Assembly (NCBI RefSeq): GCF_008369325.1
Contig: NZ_VOBI01000001.1
Location: forward strand, 248,001-312,000
Reading direction: 5' to 3'
Length of the DNA: 64,000 nt
Origin: Pseudomonas sp. ANT_H12B
GTDB lineage: Bacteria > Pseudomonadota > Gammaproteobacteria > Pseudomonadales > Pseudomonadaceae
This document shows positions 46,879-55,870 of this stretch, one piece after another; the first letter of the stretch is position 1, and every line of letters starts with the position of its first letter. Under the pieces are notes generated by a model. That model saw nothing but the letters and a program-made list of their open reading frames with translations, made no database searches and was not told where the DNA came from. Made by a program: the position numbers and the translations under genes.

Positions 46879-47943
46879 ATGACCGACACATCACCGCTGT
46901 TCAGTTTCATCCCCCCCTACATTCTCAACCGTATCATCGCCCATGGCTCCGAACGCCAGCGCTCCAGCGCCCAGACCACGCTGACCCATGTCCGCCGCCT
47001 GCGACACAATCCCGGCCCGCCCTCGCGACCACCCGCCAAGGCGATCCTGCCGCTGGCCGGGCAACCCGGCGTGGCAAAGCGCAGCATTCACGATGTCCAA
47101 GGCAAAATGCTCCTGCCTGGCATGCCCGTGCGGCTTGAAGGCCAGGCGGCAACCGGCGATCCGGCGGTCGACGAAGCCTACGACGCACTGGGTGCCAGCT
47201 ATGATTTCTTCTGGAAGGTGCTGGGTCGCCACTCCATCGACAACAAGGGGTTTGCGCTGATCGGCAGCGTGCATTACGGCCAGGACTACGAAAACGCGTT
47301 TTGGAACGGCGCGCAAATGGTCTTTGGTGACGGCGATGGCGAAATCTTCGAGCGCTTCACCCGCTCTCTGGATGTGATCGGCCACGAATTGACGCACGGT
47401 GTGATCGAAAGCGAAGCCGGCCTGGTGTACGCCAACCAGTCCGGGGCGCTGAACGAATCGCTGTCCGACGTGTTCGGCGTGCTGATCAAGCAACACGTGC
47501 TGGGGCAAACCGCCGAACAGGCTGACTGGCTGATCGGTGCGGACCTGCTGACACCACGGATCAAAGGCATCGGCTTACGCTCAATGGCCCATCCGGGCAC
47601 GGCGTATGACGACCCGCTGCTCGGCAAGGACCCGCAACCGGACCATATGCGCAAGTTCGTGATCACCCAGGAGGATAATGGTGGTGTACACATCAACTCG
47701 GGCATTCCCAACCGCGCGTTTTATCTGGCAGCCACGGCGCTGGGCGGTTTTGCCTGGGAGAAAGCCGGCCGCATCTGGTACGACACGCTGTGCGACAAAC
47801 GACTGAGCAGCGAGGCGTCATTCAGTGCCTTCGCGAAACTGACCGTCGAACATGCCCGCCAAGGGTTTGGCGAGCAGGAAGCCAAGGCTGTGCACCGTGG
47901 CTGGTCTGAAGTGGGCGTCGACCTGACGCTGGAGGAGCAATGA
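46879..47943 (+). CDS. Protealysin-like M4 metalloprotease
   Basis: The 354-residue zinc protease has the M4 motif HELTH (about residue 171, VIGHELTHGVIE), the third ligand Glu in GALNESLSDVFG and the catalytic His region GGVHINSGIPN. A short N-terminal propeptide of about 50-75 residues begins with FIPPYILNRI, the PPY-type precursor of the protealysin subgroup. No signal peptide is present, as for protealysin, which acts inside or is released without a Sec signal. The next gene overlaps by 4 bases and encodes its emfourin-type inhibitor. Confidence 0.92.
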   Translation: MTDTSPLFSFIPPYILNRIIAHGSERQRSSAQTTLTHVRRLRHNPGPPSRPPAKAILPLAGQPGVAKRSIHDVQGKMLLPGMPVRLEGQAATGDPAVDEAYDALGASYDFFWKVLGRHSIDNKGFALIGSVHYGQDYENAFWNGAQMVFGDGDGEIFERFTRSLDVIGHELTHGVIESEAGLVYANQSGALNESLSDVFGVLIKQHVLGQTAEQADWLIGADLLTPRIKGIGLRSMAHPGTAYDDPLLGKDPQPDHMRKFVITQEDNGGVHINSGIPNRAFYLAATALGGFAWEKAGRIWYDTLCDKRLSSEASFSAFAKLTVEHARQGFGEQEAKAVHRGWSEVGVDLTLEEQ

Positions 47944-48263
47944 AAACCCTGCCAACACTGGACGACAACGCTGTGGTACGTGTCTCCCGCCAGGGCGGCG
48001 TGGCGGCGATCCACTCCTTGACCCGCCCGCGCGAGATCGAATTCGCCCAATGCGATGTCGACCAGCGTATCCGCATCTGCTCGTTGCTTGAGGGTTGCCT
48101 GCTCCTGACGAGTTCATCCTCCGGCCGCGGCGATCAGCGCTTCTATCAAATAGAACTGCGTTACCGCAGCGGCGAACAGGACGACCGAATGGTGATGAAG
48201 GTGCCAGAAGATCAGGCACCCGGGGAACTGGTGCATCTATGGGACAAAGGTGAGGTGTTGTAA
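47940..48263 (+). CDS. Emfourin-like protealysin inhibitor
   Basis: The 107-residue acidic protein overlaps the protease stop (ATGA) and shows the emfourin pattern: VVRVSRQGGVAAI at the start, DQRFYQIELRYRSGEQD in the middle and DKGEVL at the end. Emfourin was described in Serratia as a cytoplasmic slow-tight inhibitor of the protealysin encoded next to it (family knowledge). Coupled translation would keep inhibitor and protease balanced. Confidence 0.82.
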   Translation: MKTLPTLDDNAVVRVSRQGGVAAIHSLTRPREIEFAQCDVDQRIRICSLLEGCLLLTSSSSGRGDQRFYQIELRYRSGEQDDRMVMKVPEDQAPGELVHLWDKGEVL

Positions 48264-48360
48264 GCGTGACGCAATAGAGGCTGATCATTTGAGGGCTGTG
48301 TGAACTAACATAGACACACCTCTCCCGATACGGCTGATGCGCCCCGATGGCAACCCCTGA

Positions 48361-49434
48361 ATGAATGTGGTCTGGACCAGCGCAGCCATCGCCTCGGTGT
48401 TGCTGGCCTTGATCGTCGCGCTGATCTGTCGCGAGCGCTCGCTGCAAAAGCAGCTTGACGAGTATCGCGAGCTGATCGCCAGCCTGACCGAGGGGCAAAA
48501 TATCCGGCCGGAAGGCGACGCCGAACGCTTCAAACGCAGCCAATACTTCGCCCGCATCGGTACATGGGACTGGGATGTCGACACCGACAAGCTTTACTGG
48601 TCGGAAGCGATCTACGGCATGTTCGGCTTCAAGATCGGTGAAGTAACGCCCTCCTACGCTTTATTTTGCTCCTGTGTTCATCCGGATGATCGGGCCAAGG
48701 TTCGGGCCGGTGAGCTGCGATGCCTGGAGACCGGGGAAAACCATGACGAGGAATATCGGGTCATCTGGCCCGACGGCACCCTCCGCTGGTTGCGCGAGAC
48801 GGGCAACGTGGTCAAGAACGACCACGATGCAACGATCAAGATGATGGGCGTGGTACGCGACATTACCGAGGAAAAAGCCTCCGCCAGCTACCTGCAGCAC
48901 CTCGCCCACTTTGACCCGCTGACGGGTCTGCCCAATCGACTGGTGCTCGAAGAGCGTCTGTCCGAAGCGCTGGAACAGGCACGTGTCAGCGCCACGAGGG
49001 TTGCGCTGGTGTTCGTCGATCTCAACGGTTTCAAGGCAATCAACGACCATTACGGCCACGCGGCCGGTGACCGGGTACTGATCACCACCGCCACGCGACT
49101 GAAGAGAATCCTGCGTTCAACCGATACCGTCGCCCGAATCGGTGGCGACGAGTTTGTGGTCATCCTTCAAGGCCTGCCCCAAGGCAACAGCCTGCAGGAC
49201 GAAGCCCGCAGCATCTGCCAGAAAATATTCGTCGAACTGTCGCCGCCGGTGACCATTGGCAATGACCAACGGCACATCGGCACCAGCCTTGGCGTCGCGG
49301 TATTCCCGGACCATGCGCCGAGCATGGACCGGTTGATTCATATTGCGGACCTGGCGATGTATGAGGCTAAGCGCAGTGGGAATAATCAGTATCGGTTGGG
49401 CACTGAAAGCCCCGTACACGCTCACAGCGAATAG
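48361..49434 (+). CDS. PAS-GGDEF diguanylate cyclase
   Basis: The 357-residue membrane-anchored protein makes the second messenger c-di-GMP. A transmembrane segment (residues 6-22), a short coiled coil, a PAS domain with the FARIGTWDWDVDTDKLYWS fold (about 60-170) and a GGDEF domain (185-345) can be seen. The active site reads RIGGDEFVV, so it is probably active, and an RSTD inhibitory I-site lies five residues upstream. There is no EAL domain. It stands alone downstream of the protease-inhibitor pair. Confidence 0.93.
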   Translation: MNVVWTSAAIASVLLALIVALICRERSLQKQLDEYRELIASLTEGQNIRPEGDAERFKRSQYFARIGTWDWDVDTDKLYWSEAIYGMFGFKIGEVTPSYALFCSCVHPDDRAKVRAGELRCLETGENHDEEYRVIWPDGTLRWLRETGNVVKNDHDATIKMMGVVRDITEEKASASYLQHLAHFDPLTGLPNRLVLEERLSEALEQARVSATRVALVFVDLNGFKAINDHYGHAAGDRVLITTATRLKRILRSTDTVARIGGDEFVVILQGLPQGNSLQDEARSICQKIFVELSPPVTIGNDQRHIGTSLGVAVFPDHAPSMDRLIHIADLAMYEAKRSGNNQYRLGTESPVHAHSE

Positions 49435-49446
49435 CCATTCGACGGT

Positions 49447-49755
49447 TTACCGCTCCACCGGCGTGACATCCACAATCGTCCCGTTGGAAATCATCACCAT
49501 CATGTACTTGTCGTTGATCTGCACCCACTGCGCCTGAGACTTCGGTGCTTTCAGGCCTTTTTGCTTCCAGTTTTTCAGGGCTTTTTCGCTGCGTTGGTAA
49601 ACGTCCGGGGCGCGGTCGCCGACGACTAGCTCGCGAGAGTTGTCGACCCCGGGCTGGACGGTTTTTTGCGGTGGGTCATCCGCTTGAACGATAGGGCTGA
49701 TACCGGCAACGCCAGCGGCAATGGCCAGGACGGCGATGAGGGTTTTGCTGTTCAT
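49447..49755 (-). CDS. RcnB-like periplasmic protein
   Basis: The 102-residue exported protein has a signal peptide (to about VQADDP) and a C-terminal RcnB-type domain (NWKQKGLKAPKSQAQWVQINDKYMMVMISNGTIVDV). RcnB helps nickel and cobalt homeostasis in E. coli, but this domain occurs in many small periplasmic proteins without proven metal function. It is convergent with the diguanylate cyclase gene and divergent from the Kef-type transporter gene. Confidence 0.8.
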   Translation of the reverse strand: MNSKTLIAVLAIAAGVAGISPIVQADDPPQKTVQPGVDNSRELVVGDRAPDVYQRSEKALKNWKQKGLKAPKSQAQWVQINDKYMMVMISNGTIVDVTPVER

Positions 49756-49910
49756 GGGTGAACCTCCGTTGATGTCGTGGTACAGAACTCCGACTGCGGT
49801 CGTGAAAAAACATTCCTCATTGTTGCGAGATTCTCACGCCTTTGGCTGACGCATGCGACGGCAGCCTTTATCCTGAGCGCCCCGTCGTACCGAGTTGCTG
49901 GAGTAAACCA

Positions 49911-51719
49911 ATGCCCCATGAAGGCAACCTGTTGCAAGCCGCTGTCGTGTTTCTGTTCGCGGCGGTGCTCACCGTCCCTTTGGCCAAACGCCTGCAATTA
50001 GGGGCGGTGCTGGGTTATTTGTTTGCGGGCGTCATCATCGGGCCGTCGGTATTGGGCTTGATCGGTAATCCGCAAAGTGTCAGCCACATTTCCGAACTCG
50101 GGGTGGTGTTGCTGCTATTCATCATCGGTCTGGAGCTGTCACCGCGACGTTTGTGGGTGATGCGAAAATCGGTGTTTGGCGTCGGCCTGGCGCAGGTAAT
50201 GCTCACGGGCTCGGTGATTGGTGTACTGGCATTGTTCGTGTTCGGCCAGCCACTGAACAGCGCGATCGTGTTGGGCTTGGGCCTGGCCCTGTCATCCACC
50301 GCGTTTGGCCTGCAAAGCCTGGCCGAACGCAAGGAACTGACCAGCCCCCACGGACGGTTGGCGTTCGCGATTCTGCTGTTTCAGGACATTGCCGCGATCC
50401 CGTTGATCGCCATGGTGCCGCTGCTGGCGGGCGGCGATCACTCCAGCACCGCGACCGAGGGTGTGAACCACGGTTTGCGAGTGCTGGGCAGCATCGCGGT
50501 GGTGGTGATTGGCGGGCGGTATCTGCTGCGGCCGGTGTTTCGGGTGGTGGCCAAGACGGGGCTGCCGGAAGTCTCCACCGCCACCGCGTTGCTGGTGGTG
50601 ATCGGTACGGCGTGGTTGATGGACCTGGTCGGTGTGTCCATGGCGCTGGGGGCGTTCCTCGCCGGGTTGCTGCTGGCGGACTCCGAGTATCGTCACGAAC
50701 TGGAAGCCCAGATCGAACCGTTCAAGGGCTTGCTGCTGGGGCTGTTTTTCATCAGCGTCGGCATGGGCGCCAACCTGAGTTTGCTGCTGAGCGCGCCGAT
50801 CACGGTGCTGGGGCTGACCCTGTTGCTGATCGCCATCAAGTTGCCGCTGCTGTTCGTGGTCGGTCGATTGGCTGGCGGTTTGGGCAAGGTCAGTGCAATT
50901 CGCCTCGGCATCGTGTTGGCTGCCGGTGGTGAATTTGCTTTCGTGGTGTTCAAGATCGGCCGCGACCAAGGCCTGTTTGAGCCGCACCTGTACGACTTGC
51001 TGGTGCTGACAATCACGCTGTCGATGGCCGTCACACCGTTGTTGTTGCTGATCTGCGCACGACTGGTCAGCCCCAAGGTTCAGCCCGTGGTCGTGCCCGA
51101 GAAATTTCGCGAGATCGATACTGACACGCCGCGAGTGGTGATCGCCGGCATGGGCCGGATGGGCCAGATCGTTGCGCGGATTCTGCGCGCTCAAAATATC
51201 AAGTTCGTCGCCCTCGACACTTCTGTGGAAACCATCGAACTGTCGCGCAGCTTCGGCGGCGTGCCGGTGTTCTACGGTGACCCGATGCGCCCGGAAATCC
51301 TCAGCGCGGCCAAGGTCGAGCAGGCAGAATACTTTGTCATCGCCACCGATGATCCGGACACCAACATCAAGACCGCCGAGTTAGTGCACAAACTCTATCC
51401 ACACATCAAAATCATCGCTCGGGCGCGTAACCGTCAGCATGTGCATCGGTTGGTAGACGTTGGCGCCGAGGCCATTCGGGAAACTTACTATTCGAGCCTG
51501 GAAATGAGCCGGCGCACGTTGGTCGGGTTAGGCCTGACTCAGGCTCAGGCGGATGCGCGGATCAAGCGCTTCAAGCATCACGACGAACAGGTGCTGGAAG
51601 CCCAGCATGCGATTTATGACGATGCGGCGAAGGTGTTGCAGACAGCGCAAGAAGCCCGGACGGAACTGGCGCGGTTGTTTGAGTCGGATCAGCTGGAAGA
51701 GCAATCCGCGAAGCATTGA
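49911..51719 (+). CDS. Kef-type K+/H+ antiporter
   Basis: The 602-residue protein combines a CPA2 membrane domain of about twelve segments (residues 1-380; FIIGLELSPRRLW, LSSTAFGLQSLAERKELTSPHGR, GALFLAGLLL-like GAFLAGLLLADSEYRHE) with a cytoplasmic RCK/TrkA-N domain (VVIAGMGRMGQIVARIL, about 405-520). It is similar to KefB/KefC, potassium efflux systems gated by glutathione adducts. A GGAG site precedes the ATG; a 23-codon extension is rejected. No KefF/KefG-type regulator gene is adjacent. Confidence 0.9.
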   Translation: MPHEGNLLQAAVVFLFAAVLTVPLAKRLQLGAVLGYLFAGVIIGPSVLGLIGNPQSVSHISELGVVLLLFIIGLELSPRRLWVMRKSVFGVGLAQVMLTGSVIGVLALFVFGQPLNSAIVLGLGLALSSTAFGLQSLAERKELTSPHGRLAFAILLFQDIAAIPLIAMVPLLAGGDHSSTATEGVNHGLRVLGSIAVVVIGGRYLLRPVFRVVAKTGLPEVSTATALLVVIGTAWLMDLVGVSMALGAFLAGLLLADSEYRHELEAQIEPFKGLLLGLFFISVGMGANLSLLLSAPITVLGLTLLLIAIKLPLLFVVGRLAGGLGKVSAIRLGIVLAAGGEFAFVVFKIGRDQGLFEPHLYDLLVLTITLSMAVTPLLLLICARLVSPKVQPVVVPEKFREIDTDTPRVVIAGMGRMGQIVARILRAQNIKFVALDTSVETIELSRSFGGVPVFYGDPMRPEILSAAKVEQAEYFVIATDDPDTNIKTAELVHKLYPHIKIIARARNRQHVHRLVDVGAEAIRETYYSSLEMSRRTLVGLGLTQAQADARIKRFKHHDEQVLEAQHAIYDDAAKVLQTAQEARTELARLFESDQLEEQSAKH

Positions 51720-51829
51720 TCGTTCCCACGCGCAGCAAAGGAATACATCCCGTGACGCTCTGCGTCACATCCCAAGAGCGGACGCAGAGCGTCCATGGCG
51801 GCATTCTCACGCAGAGCGTGGGAACGATC
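51718..51829. repeat. Nested palindromic repeat, copy 3
   Basis: GATCGTTCCCACG and CGTGGGAACGATC form the outer arms, with an inner GTGACGCTCTGCGTCAC-type palindrome. It begins inside the antiporter stop codon and ends 15 bases before alkC. Confidence 0.85.
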
Positions 51830-51843
51830 ATAAGGACATCTCA

Positions 51844-52956
51844 ATGAGCAATGCAGCCCCATCCTCCCCCGCCCTTAAGGAAATCTTCAACGCCGAGCGT
51901 CTCAAACACATCGCCGCCGAAATGACGGCGGTCTATCCCGAGTTCAATGCCAGGGCCTTTCTGAAAATGACCAACGACGGGCTCGCTGAATTGTCGATCA
52001 TGCAGCGCATGGCCCGAGTCAGCGAGTGCCTGCATGCGGTACTGCCGTTGAGTTATGAAGCGTCTCTTGAGGTGCTGCGCGCACTCGCCCCGCGCCTGAA
52101 CAGCGGCTTCGTCAGCATTTCGTTGCCCCATTACGTCGCGACCTACGGCGGCCATGCGTTCGAACAATCCATGGACGCGCTCAAGTACTTCACCACCTTC
52201 GGCTCTGCTGAATTCGCGATCCGCTATTTCCTGCGCAGTGACTTAAAGCGCGCTTTGGCGGTGATGCACGAGTGGTCGCTGGATGAAAACGAACATGTTC
52301 GGCGCCTCGCCAGCGAAGGCTGCCGTCCGCGTCTGCCGTGGTCCTTTCGACTGGAGCAGATCCAGGCCGACCCTCGTCTCGCCGCCGCAATCCTCGACAA
52401 CCTCAAGGCCGACGACAGCCTCTACGTACGCAAGTCCGTGGCCAACCACCTCAACGACATCACCAAGGATCATCCCGACTGGGTGCTGGACCTGATCGAA
52501 AGCTGGTCACTGGAAAACAAACACACCGCCTGGATCTCCAAACATGCCCTGCGCAGCCTGATCAAACAGGGTAATCAACGGGCGTTGACGATCATCGGCG
52601 CGGGCGGCAAGCCTGAGGTCGAAATCATGGGTGTGAAGGTCGAACCGGAGGTGATTGGTCTGGGGGAGAAAATCACCCTGTCCTTCACCGTGAAGTCCAC
52701 AGTGGCGGACAGTCAGCGACTGGTGATCGACTACGCCATCGATTACGTCAAAGCCAACGGCAGCACTTCGGCGAAAGTGTTCAAGCTCAAGGCAATGACC
52801 CTGCCCGGCCACGCCCTCGAAAATATCGCCCGTGGCCAGCACATCAAGGAACTCACCACCCGCAAGCACTATGCCGGCAAACATGCGGTGCATATTCTGG
52901 TGAACGGCGAACGCCTGGCCAGCACGGGGTTCGAGATCATCGCTGACGCTGATTGA
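51844..52956 (+). CDS. alkC: DNA alkylation repair protein AlkC
   Basis: The 370-residue protein is a HEAT-like-repeat DNA glycosylase of the AlkC type, removing N3-alkylated bases such as 3-methyladenine. HEAT-like repeats fill residues 1-255 (SLDENEHVRRLASEGCRPRLPW, DDSLYVRKSVANHLNDITKD). A C-terminal Ig-like beta domain (about 258-370, VEIMGVKVEPEVIGLGEKI onwards) distinguishes AlkC from AlkD. An AAGGA site precedes the ATG; the long frame upstream runs through a repeat. Its 3' end overlaps the cytochrome b561 gene by 20 bases, convergently. Confidence 0.9.
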   Translation: MSNAAPSSPALKEIFNAERLKHIAAEMTAVYPEFNARAFLKMTNDGLAELSIMQRMARVSECLHAVLPLSYEASLEVLRALAPRLNSGFVSISLPHYVATYGGHAFEQSMDALKYFTTFGSAEFAIRYFLRSDLKRALAVMHEWSLDENEHVRRLASEGCRPRLPWSFRLEQIQADPRLAAAILDNLKADDSLYVRKSVANHLNDITKDHPDWVLDLIESWSLENKHTAWISKHALRSLIKQGNQRALTIIGAGGKPEVEIMGVKVEPEVIGLGEKITLSFTVKSTVADSQRLVIDYAIDYVKANGSTSAKVFKLKAMTLPGHALENIARGQHIKELTTRKHYAGKHAVHILVNGERLASTGFEIIADAD

Positions 52957-53509
52957 CCGCGTTGCCGGATCGACTGGGCAGCATGCGCATCAGGGTGTTA
53001 TCGCGGACCCAATAGTGGTGCAACAACCCTGCCGCCGCGTGCAACCCGATCAGCCAGTAACCGGTGCTGCCGAACAACTCATGCCAATACTTGAACTGTT
53101 TGGCCAGGTTTGGATTGACGGCTACCGGCGATGGCAGGGAAAACTCAAACCAGGGCATCGGCTTGCCACCAACCGACAGCATCAGCCAGGCCAGTAGCGG
53201 CGTGGCGATCATCAATCCATACAACGCCAGGTGCATTAGATGCGAAACACCAGCCTGCCATTTGGGAAGCGCCGGGGTAATCGGTGGCAGAGGCGTCAAG
53301 CGTCCGAGCAAACGCACCCACACCAGCACAAAAATGCTCAACCCGAATAAACCGTGCAGCCCAAGAAACAATCCCTTCAAGGCGTGTCCCTTTGGCAGCA
53401 GGCCTTTGATTTCGATGCAGGCATAAACGCCGACAAACAACGTCAGCATCAGCCAGCGCAAGGTGATCGAGAGTTTTCCATACCGATGTGATGCTGAGTC
53501 GCGGATCAT
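52937..53509 (-). CDS. Cytochrome b561
   Basis: The 190-residue membrane protein has four hydrophobic segments with haem-ligand His residues (GLHGLFGL, VSHLMHLALYG, YWHELFGSTGYWLIGLHAAAGLLHHYWV) and the C-terminal RDNTLMRMLP common to bacterial cytochrome b561, which moves electrons from quinol. The start at MIRDSASHRYGKLS has a GAGG site; an earlier in-frame ATG is rejected. It is divergent from the acyltransferase/ligase operon, and two PmrA/QseB-like boxes lie between them, so both may be controlled by that operon's regulator. Confidence 0.88.
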   Translation of the reverse strand: MIRDSASHRYGKLSITLRWLMLTLFVGVYACIEIKGLLPKGHALKGLFLGLHGLFGLSIFVLVWVRLLGRLTPLPPITPALPKWQAGVSHLMHLALYGLMIATPLLAWLMLSVGGKPMPWFEFSLPSPVAVNPNLAKQFKYWHELFGSTGYWLIGLHAAAGLLHHYWVRDNTLMRMLPSRSGNAVNQRQR

Positions 53510-53607
53510 AAAGGGCCTCGTGAAAGTCATAACCGGCTGCCGAGTCATTCGCGCAGCCTGGATCCGGTTTGTCACCGTATCGACTGGCGCCACCCTGCCC
53601 GCCCAGT

Positions 53608-53624
53608 CTTAAGACAATCTGAAG
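53608..53624 (+). promoter_or_regulatory. PmrA/QseB-like box
   Basis: CTTAAG-ACAAT-CTGAAG fits the CTTAAG-N5-CTTAAG pattern of PmrA/QseB-type response regulators with one mismatch. It lies 92 bases before the operon's first ATG. Confidence 0.5.
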
Positions 53625-53650
53625 ACAGCCCCGGCCAATCTTTTTGTCAC

Positions 53651-53667
53651 CTTCAGACTCCGTTAAG
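53651..53667 (-). promoter_or_regulatory. Second PmrA/QseB-like box, inverted
   Basis: On the minus strand CTTAAC-GGAGT-CTGAAG repeats the preceding box in opposite orientation, 26 bases away. It stands 49 bases before the first gene of the operon. Confidence 0.5.
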
Positions 53668-53715
53668 AAATGCCCCCGATACTCCTCCCAAACTAACCCC
53701 GGGAGGCGTCTTCCA

Positions 53716-54399
53716 ATGCCTGACTTTGACTGGAACATTCCTCTGCCTCTGCCCCTGCGCCTCGGCCACGCCAAAACCCCGCAGATGAGTCTGGCCAGAG
53801 CGTTGCCGGACGAGCCCCAGCGTCCAGTCTTCGAAGCTTTTATCCAGCAACGTTTCCGCAAGGCGCACGGGGCCGATATCCGCCATTTCATGCCGGAACT
53901 ATTCGGCATGAGCAACGCGCAGGGTGAACTCTGTGCGGTGGCCGGTGTGCGCCTGGCGAATAGCGGACAACTGTTTCTGGAGCGTTACCTGGACGAACCG
54001 ATCGATCCGTTGATCAGCGCCGCTGCCGACCGCCCCGTGGACCGGGCCGGCATCGTCGAGGTGGGCAACCTGGCGGCCAGCGACACCGGTAGTGCGCGAA
54101 TGAGCATCATCGCCATCACTTATCTGTTGGCCATGGGCGGCCTGGAATGGGTGGCGTTCACCGGCAATATCGGTCTGGTTAACAGCTTTCATCGCCTGGG
54201 CTTGAAACCCGTAACCCTCTGTGCTGCCGATCCCGAGCGTCTCGGCGACGACCGTCACAGCTGGGGCAGCTACTACGAGAGCAAACCCTGGGTGCACGTT
54301 GGCAACATCCGCGCCGGCTTCATTCATTTGCGCAACATCGGGATGTTCAATCGCCTGGGGTTGCCATCGTCCATCGAGGAATCCTGCCATGTCGCCTGA
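53716..54399 (+). CDS. Thermostable hemolysin family protein (GNAT-like)
   Basis: The 227-residue protein belongs to the T_hemolysin family, named after a Vibrio protein. The fold is of the GNAT/acyl-homoserine-lactone-synthase kind (family knowledge). Visible features are FIQQRFRKAHGADIRHFMPELFG, GVRLANSGQLFLERYLDEP, VEVGNLAASDTGSARMSII and WVAFTGNIGLVNSFHRLGL. It has no signal peptide. A strong GGGAGG site lies 9 bases before the ATG. It is the first gene of a seven-gene operon with an acyl ligase, oxidase and SDR, so an acyltransferase role in making a small molecule is more plausible than cell lysis. Confidence 0.87.
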   Translation: MPDFDWNIPLPLPLRLGHAKTPQMSLARALPDEPQRPVFEAFIQQRFRKAHGADIRHFMPELFGMSNAQGELCAVAGVRLANSGQLFLERYLDEPIDPLISAAADRPVDRAGIVEVGNLAASDTGSARMSIIAITYLLAMGGLEWVAFTGNIGLVNSFHRLGLKPVTLCAADPERLGDDRHSWGSYYESKPWVHVGNIRAGFIHLRNIGMFNRLGLPSSIEESCHVA

Positions 54400-55870
54400 A
54401 ATGGAACGGTTTAAACAGACGCTGCGCAGCCATGCCGAACGCAAGACCAATGCCATCGCCTTGTGGGGCGATAACCTGAAACTGGACTACGCCACGCTGT
54501 ACGCCGAAGTGATGTATCGCCAGCAGCGACTGCGCGATGAACAGGTCAAGGTGGTTGCCCTGGCGCTGGACAATGGCGTCGAAGCCATGCTCTGGGACCT
54601 GGCCGTGCTGTTCGAAGGCCTGACCTGCCTGACGTTGCCGCCCTTCTTCAGCCCGGCTCAACGCAGCCATTGCCTTGAGCAGAGCCAGGCCGGCCTGGTG
54701 ATTGCCGAGCCGCAACTGGAAACCGAACTGCAAACGGCCGGCTACAAAAAAACCGGTGAATTCTGGCGCCGCACCTTCAGTGGCCCGAACCGGATGCCCG
54801 AAGGCACCGCCAAACTGACCTTCACCTCCGGCACCACCGGCACACCCAAAGGCGTGTGCCTGGGTGCCGAAAGCATGTTGAGAGTGGCCCGCGAGCTGGA
54901 TCAGGCCAGCAAACCCACCGATCCACAGCACCACCTGGCGATACTGCCGCTGGCGATTCTGCTGGAAAACCTCGGCTGCTATGCCGCGCTGTACGCTGGC
55001 GCGAAGTTGAGCCTGCCCAGCCAGAAAACCCTGGGTATTGAGGGTGCCAGCGGTGTGGATGTGCCGCGACTGCTCGGATGCCTGGCCACCCGTGCCCCCG
55101 AGAGTTTGATCCTGGTGCCGCAGTTGTTGTTGATACTGGTCAACGCCGCCGAGCAAAAAGCCTTCAGCCCCTACACGTTGCGTTTCGCCGCGGTGGGTGG
55201 AGCACGAGTTAGCGAAGAATTGCTGCATCGCGCGCAACGGGCCGGTCTACCGGTTTACGAAGGCTACGGACTGTCCGAGTGCGCGTCGGTGGTGTGCCTC
55301 AATCGGCCAGAAGCGCGCCGCCCTGGCAGTGTCGGCCGGCCCCTGCCCCACGTGGACATTCGCCTGGCCGACGACGGCGAAGTGCTGATCAAGGGGTCGA
55401 CCTTGCTTGGTTACCTGGGCGAAGCGCCGCACACCAATGAATGGTGGCCCAGCGGCGATCTCGGCGAGTTCGACCCCGAAGGTTTTCTCTACCTCAAGGG
55501 GCGCAAGAAGCATCAATTCGTCACCAGTTTCGGTCGCAACGTGAACCCGGAGTGGGTCGAGGCCGAATTGACCCAGCGTCGTCATATCGCCCAGGCCTTC
55601 GTCTACGGCGAAGCCATGCCGCGCAACCATGCGCTGCTCCGGCCCCATCGCCCGGACTGCACCGACGACGAACTGGCCACCGCCGTGGCCCAGGCCAATG
55701 AGGCCTTGCCCGATTACGCCCAGGTCCATCACTGGACCCGTCTGAACCAACCTTTCACACCCGCCAATGGCCTGCTGACCGCCAATGGCCGACTGCGTCG
55801 CGACGCCATCGTCGAGCGATACCGGGCACAACTGACTGAAGCTGTCTTTTCAGAGGAATCTGCGTCATGA
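54389..55870 (+). CDS. AMP-binding (adenylate-forming) ligase
   Basis: The 493-residue enzyme of the acyl-CoA synthetase superfamily activates a carboxylic acid, probably a fatty acid, as acyl-AMP. Motifs are LTFTSGTTGTPKGVCL (about 147-162), YGLSECASVVCLN, SGDLGEFDPEGFLYLKGRKK and GRNVNPEWVE. The C-terminal A10 site reads LLTANGRLRRD, with Arg where the catalytic Lys usually stands. The ATG with a GAGGA site overlaps the preceding gene by 11 bases. No carrier-protein gene follows, so the acceptor may be CoA or the product of a neighbouring enzyme. Confidence 0.9.
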   Translation: MSPEMERFKQTLRSHAERKTNAIALWGDNLKLDYATLYAEVMYRQQRLRDEQVKVVALALDNGVEAMLWDLAVLFEGLTCLTLPPFFSPAQRSHCLEQSQAGLVIAEPQLETELQTAGYKKTGEFWRRTFSGPNRMPEGTAKLTFTSGTTGTPKGVCLGAESMLRVARELDQASKPTDPQHHLAILPLAILLENLGCYAALYAGAKLSLPSQKTLGIEGASGVDVPRLLGCLATRAPESLILVPQLLLILVNAAEQKAFSPYTLRFAAVGGARVSEELLHRAQRAGLPVYEGYGLSECASVVCLNRPEARRPGSVGRPLPHVDIRLADDGEVLIKGSTLLGYLGEAPHTNEWWPSGDLGEFDPEGFLYLKGRKKHQFVTSFGRNVNPEWVEAELTQRRHIAQAFVYGEAMPRNHALLRPHRPDCTDDELATAVAQANEALPDYAQVHHWTRLNQPFTPANGLLTANGRLRRDAIVERYRAQLTEAVFSEESAS

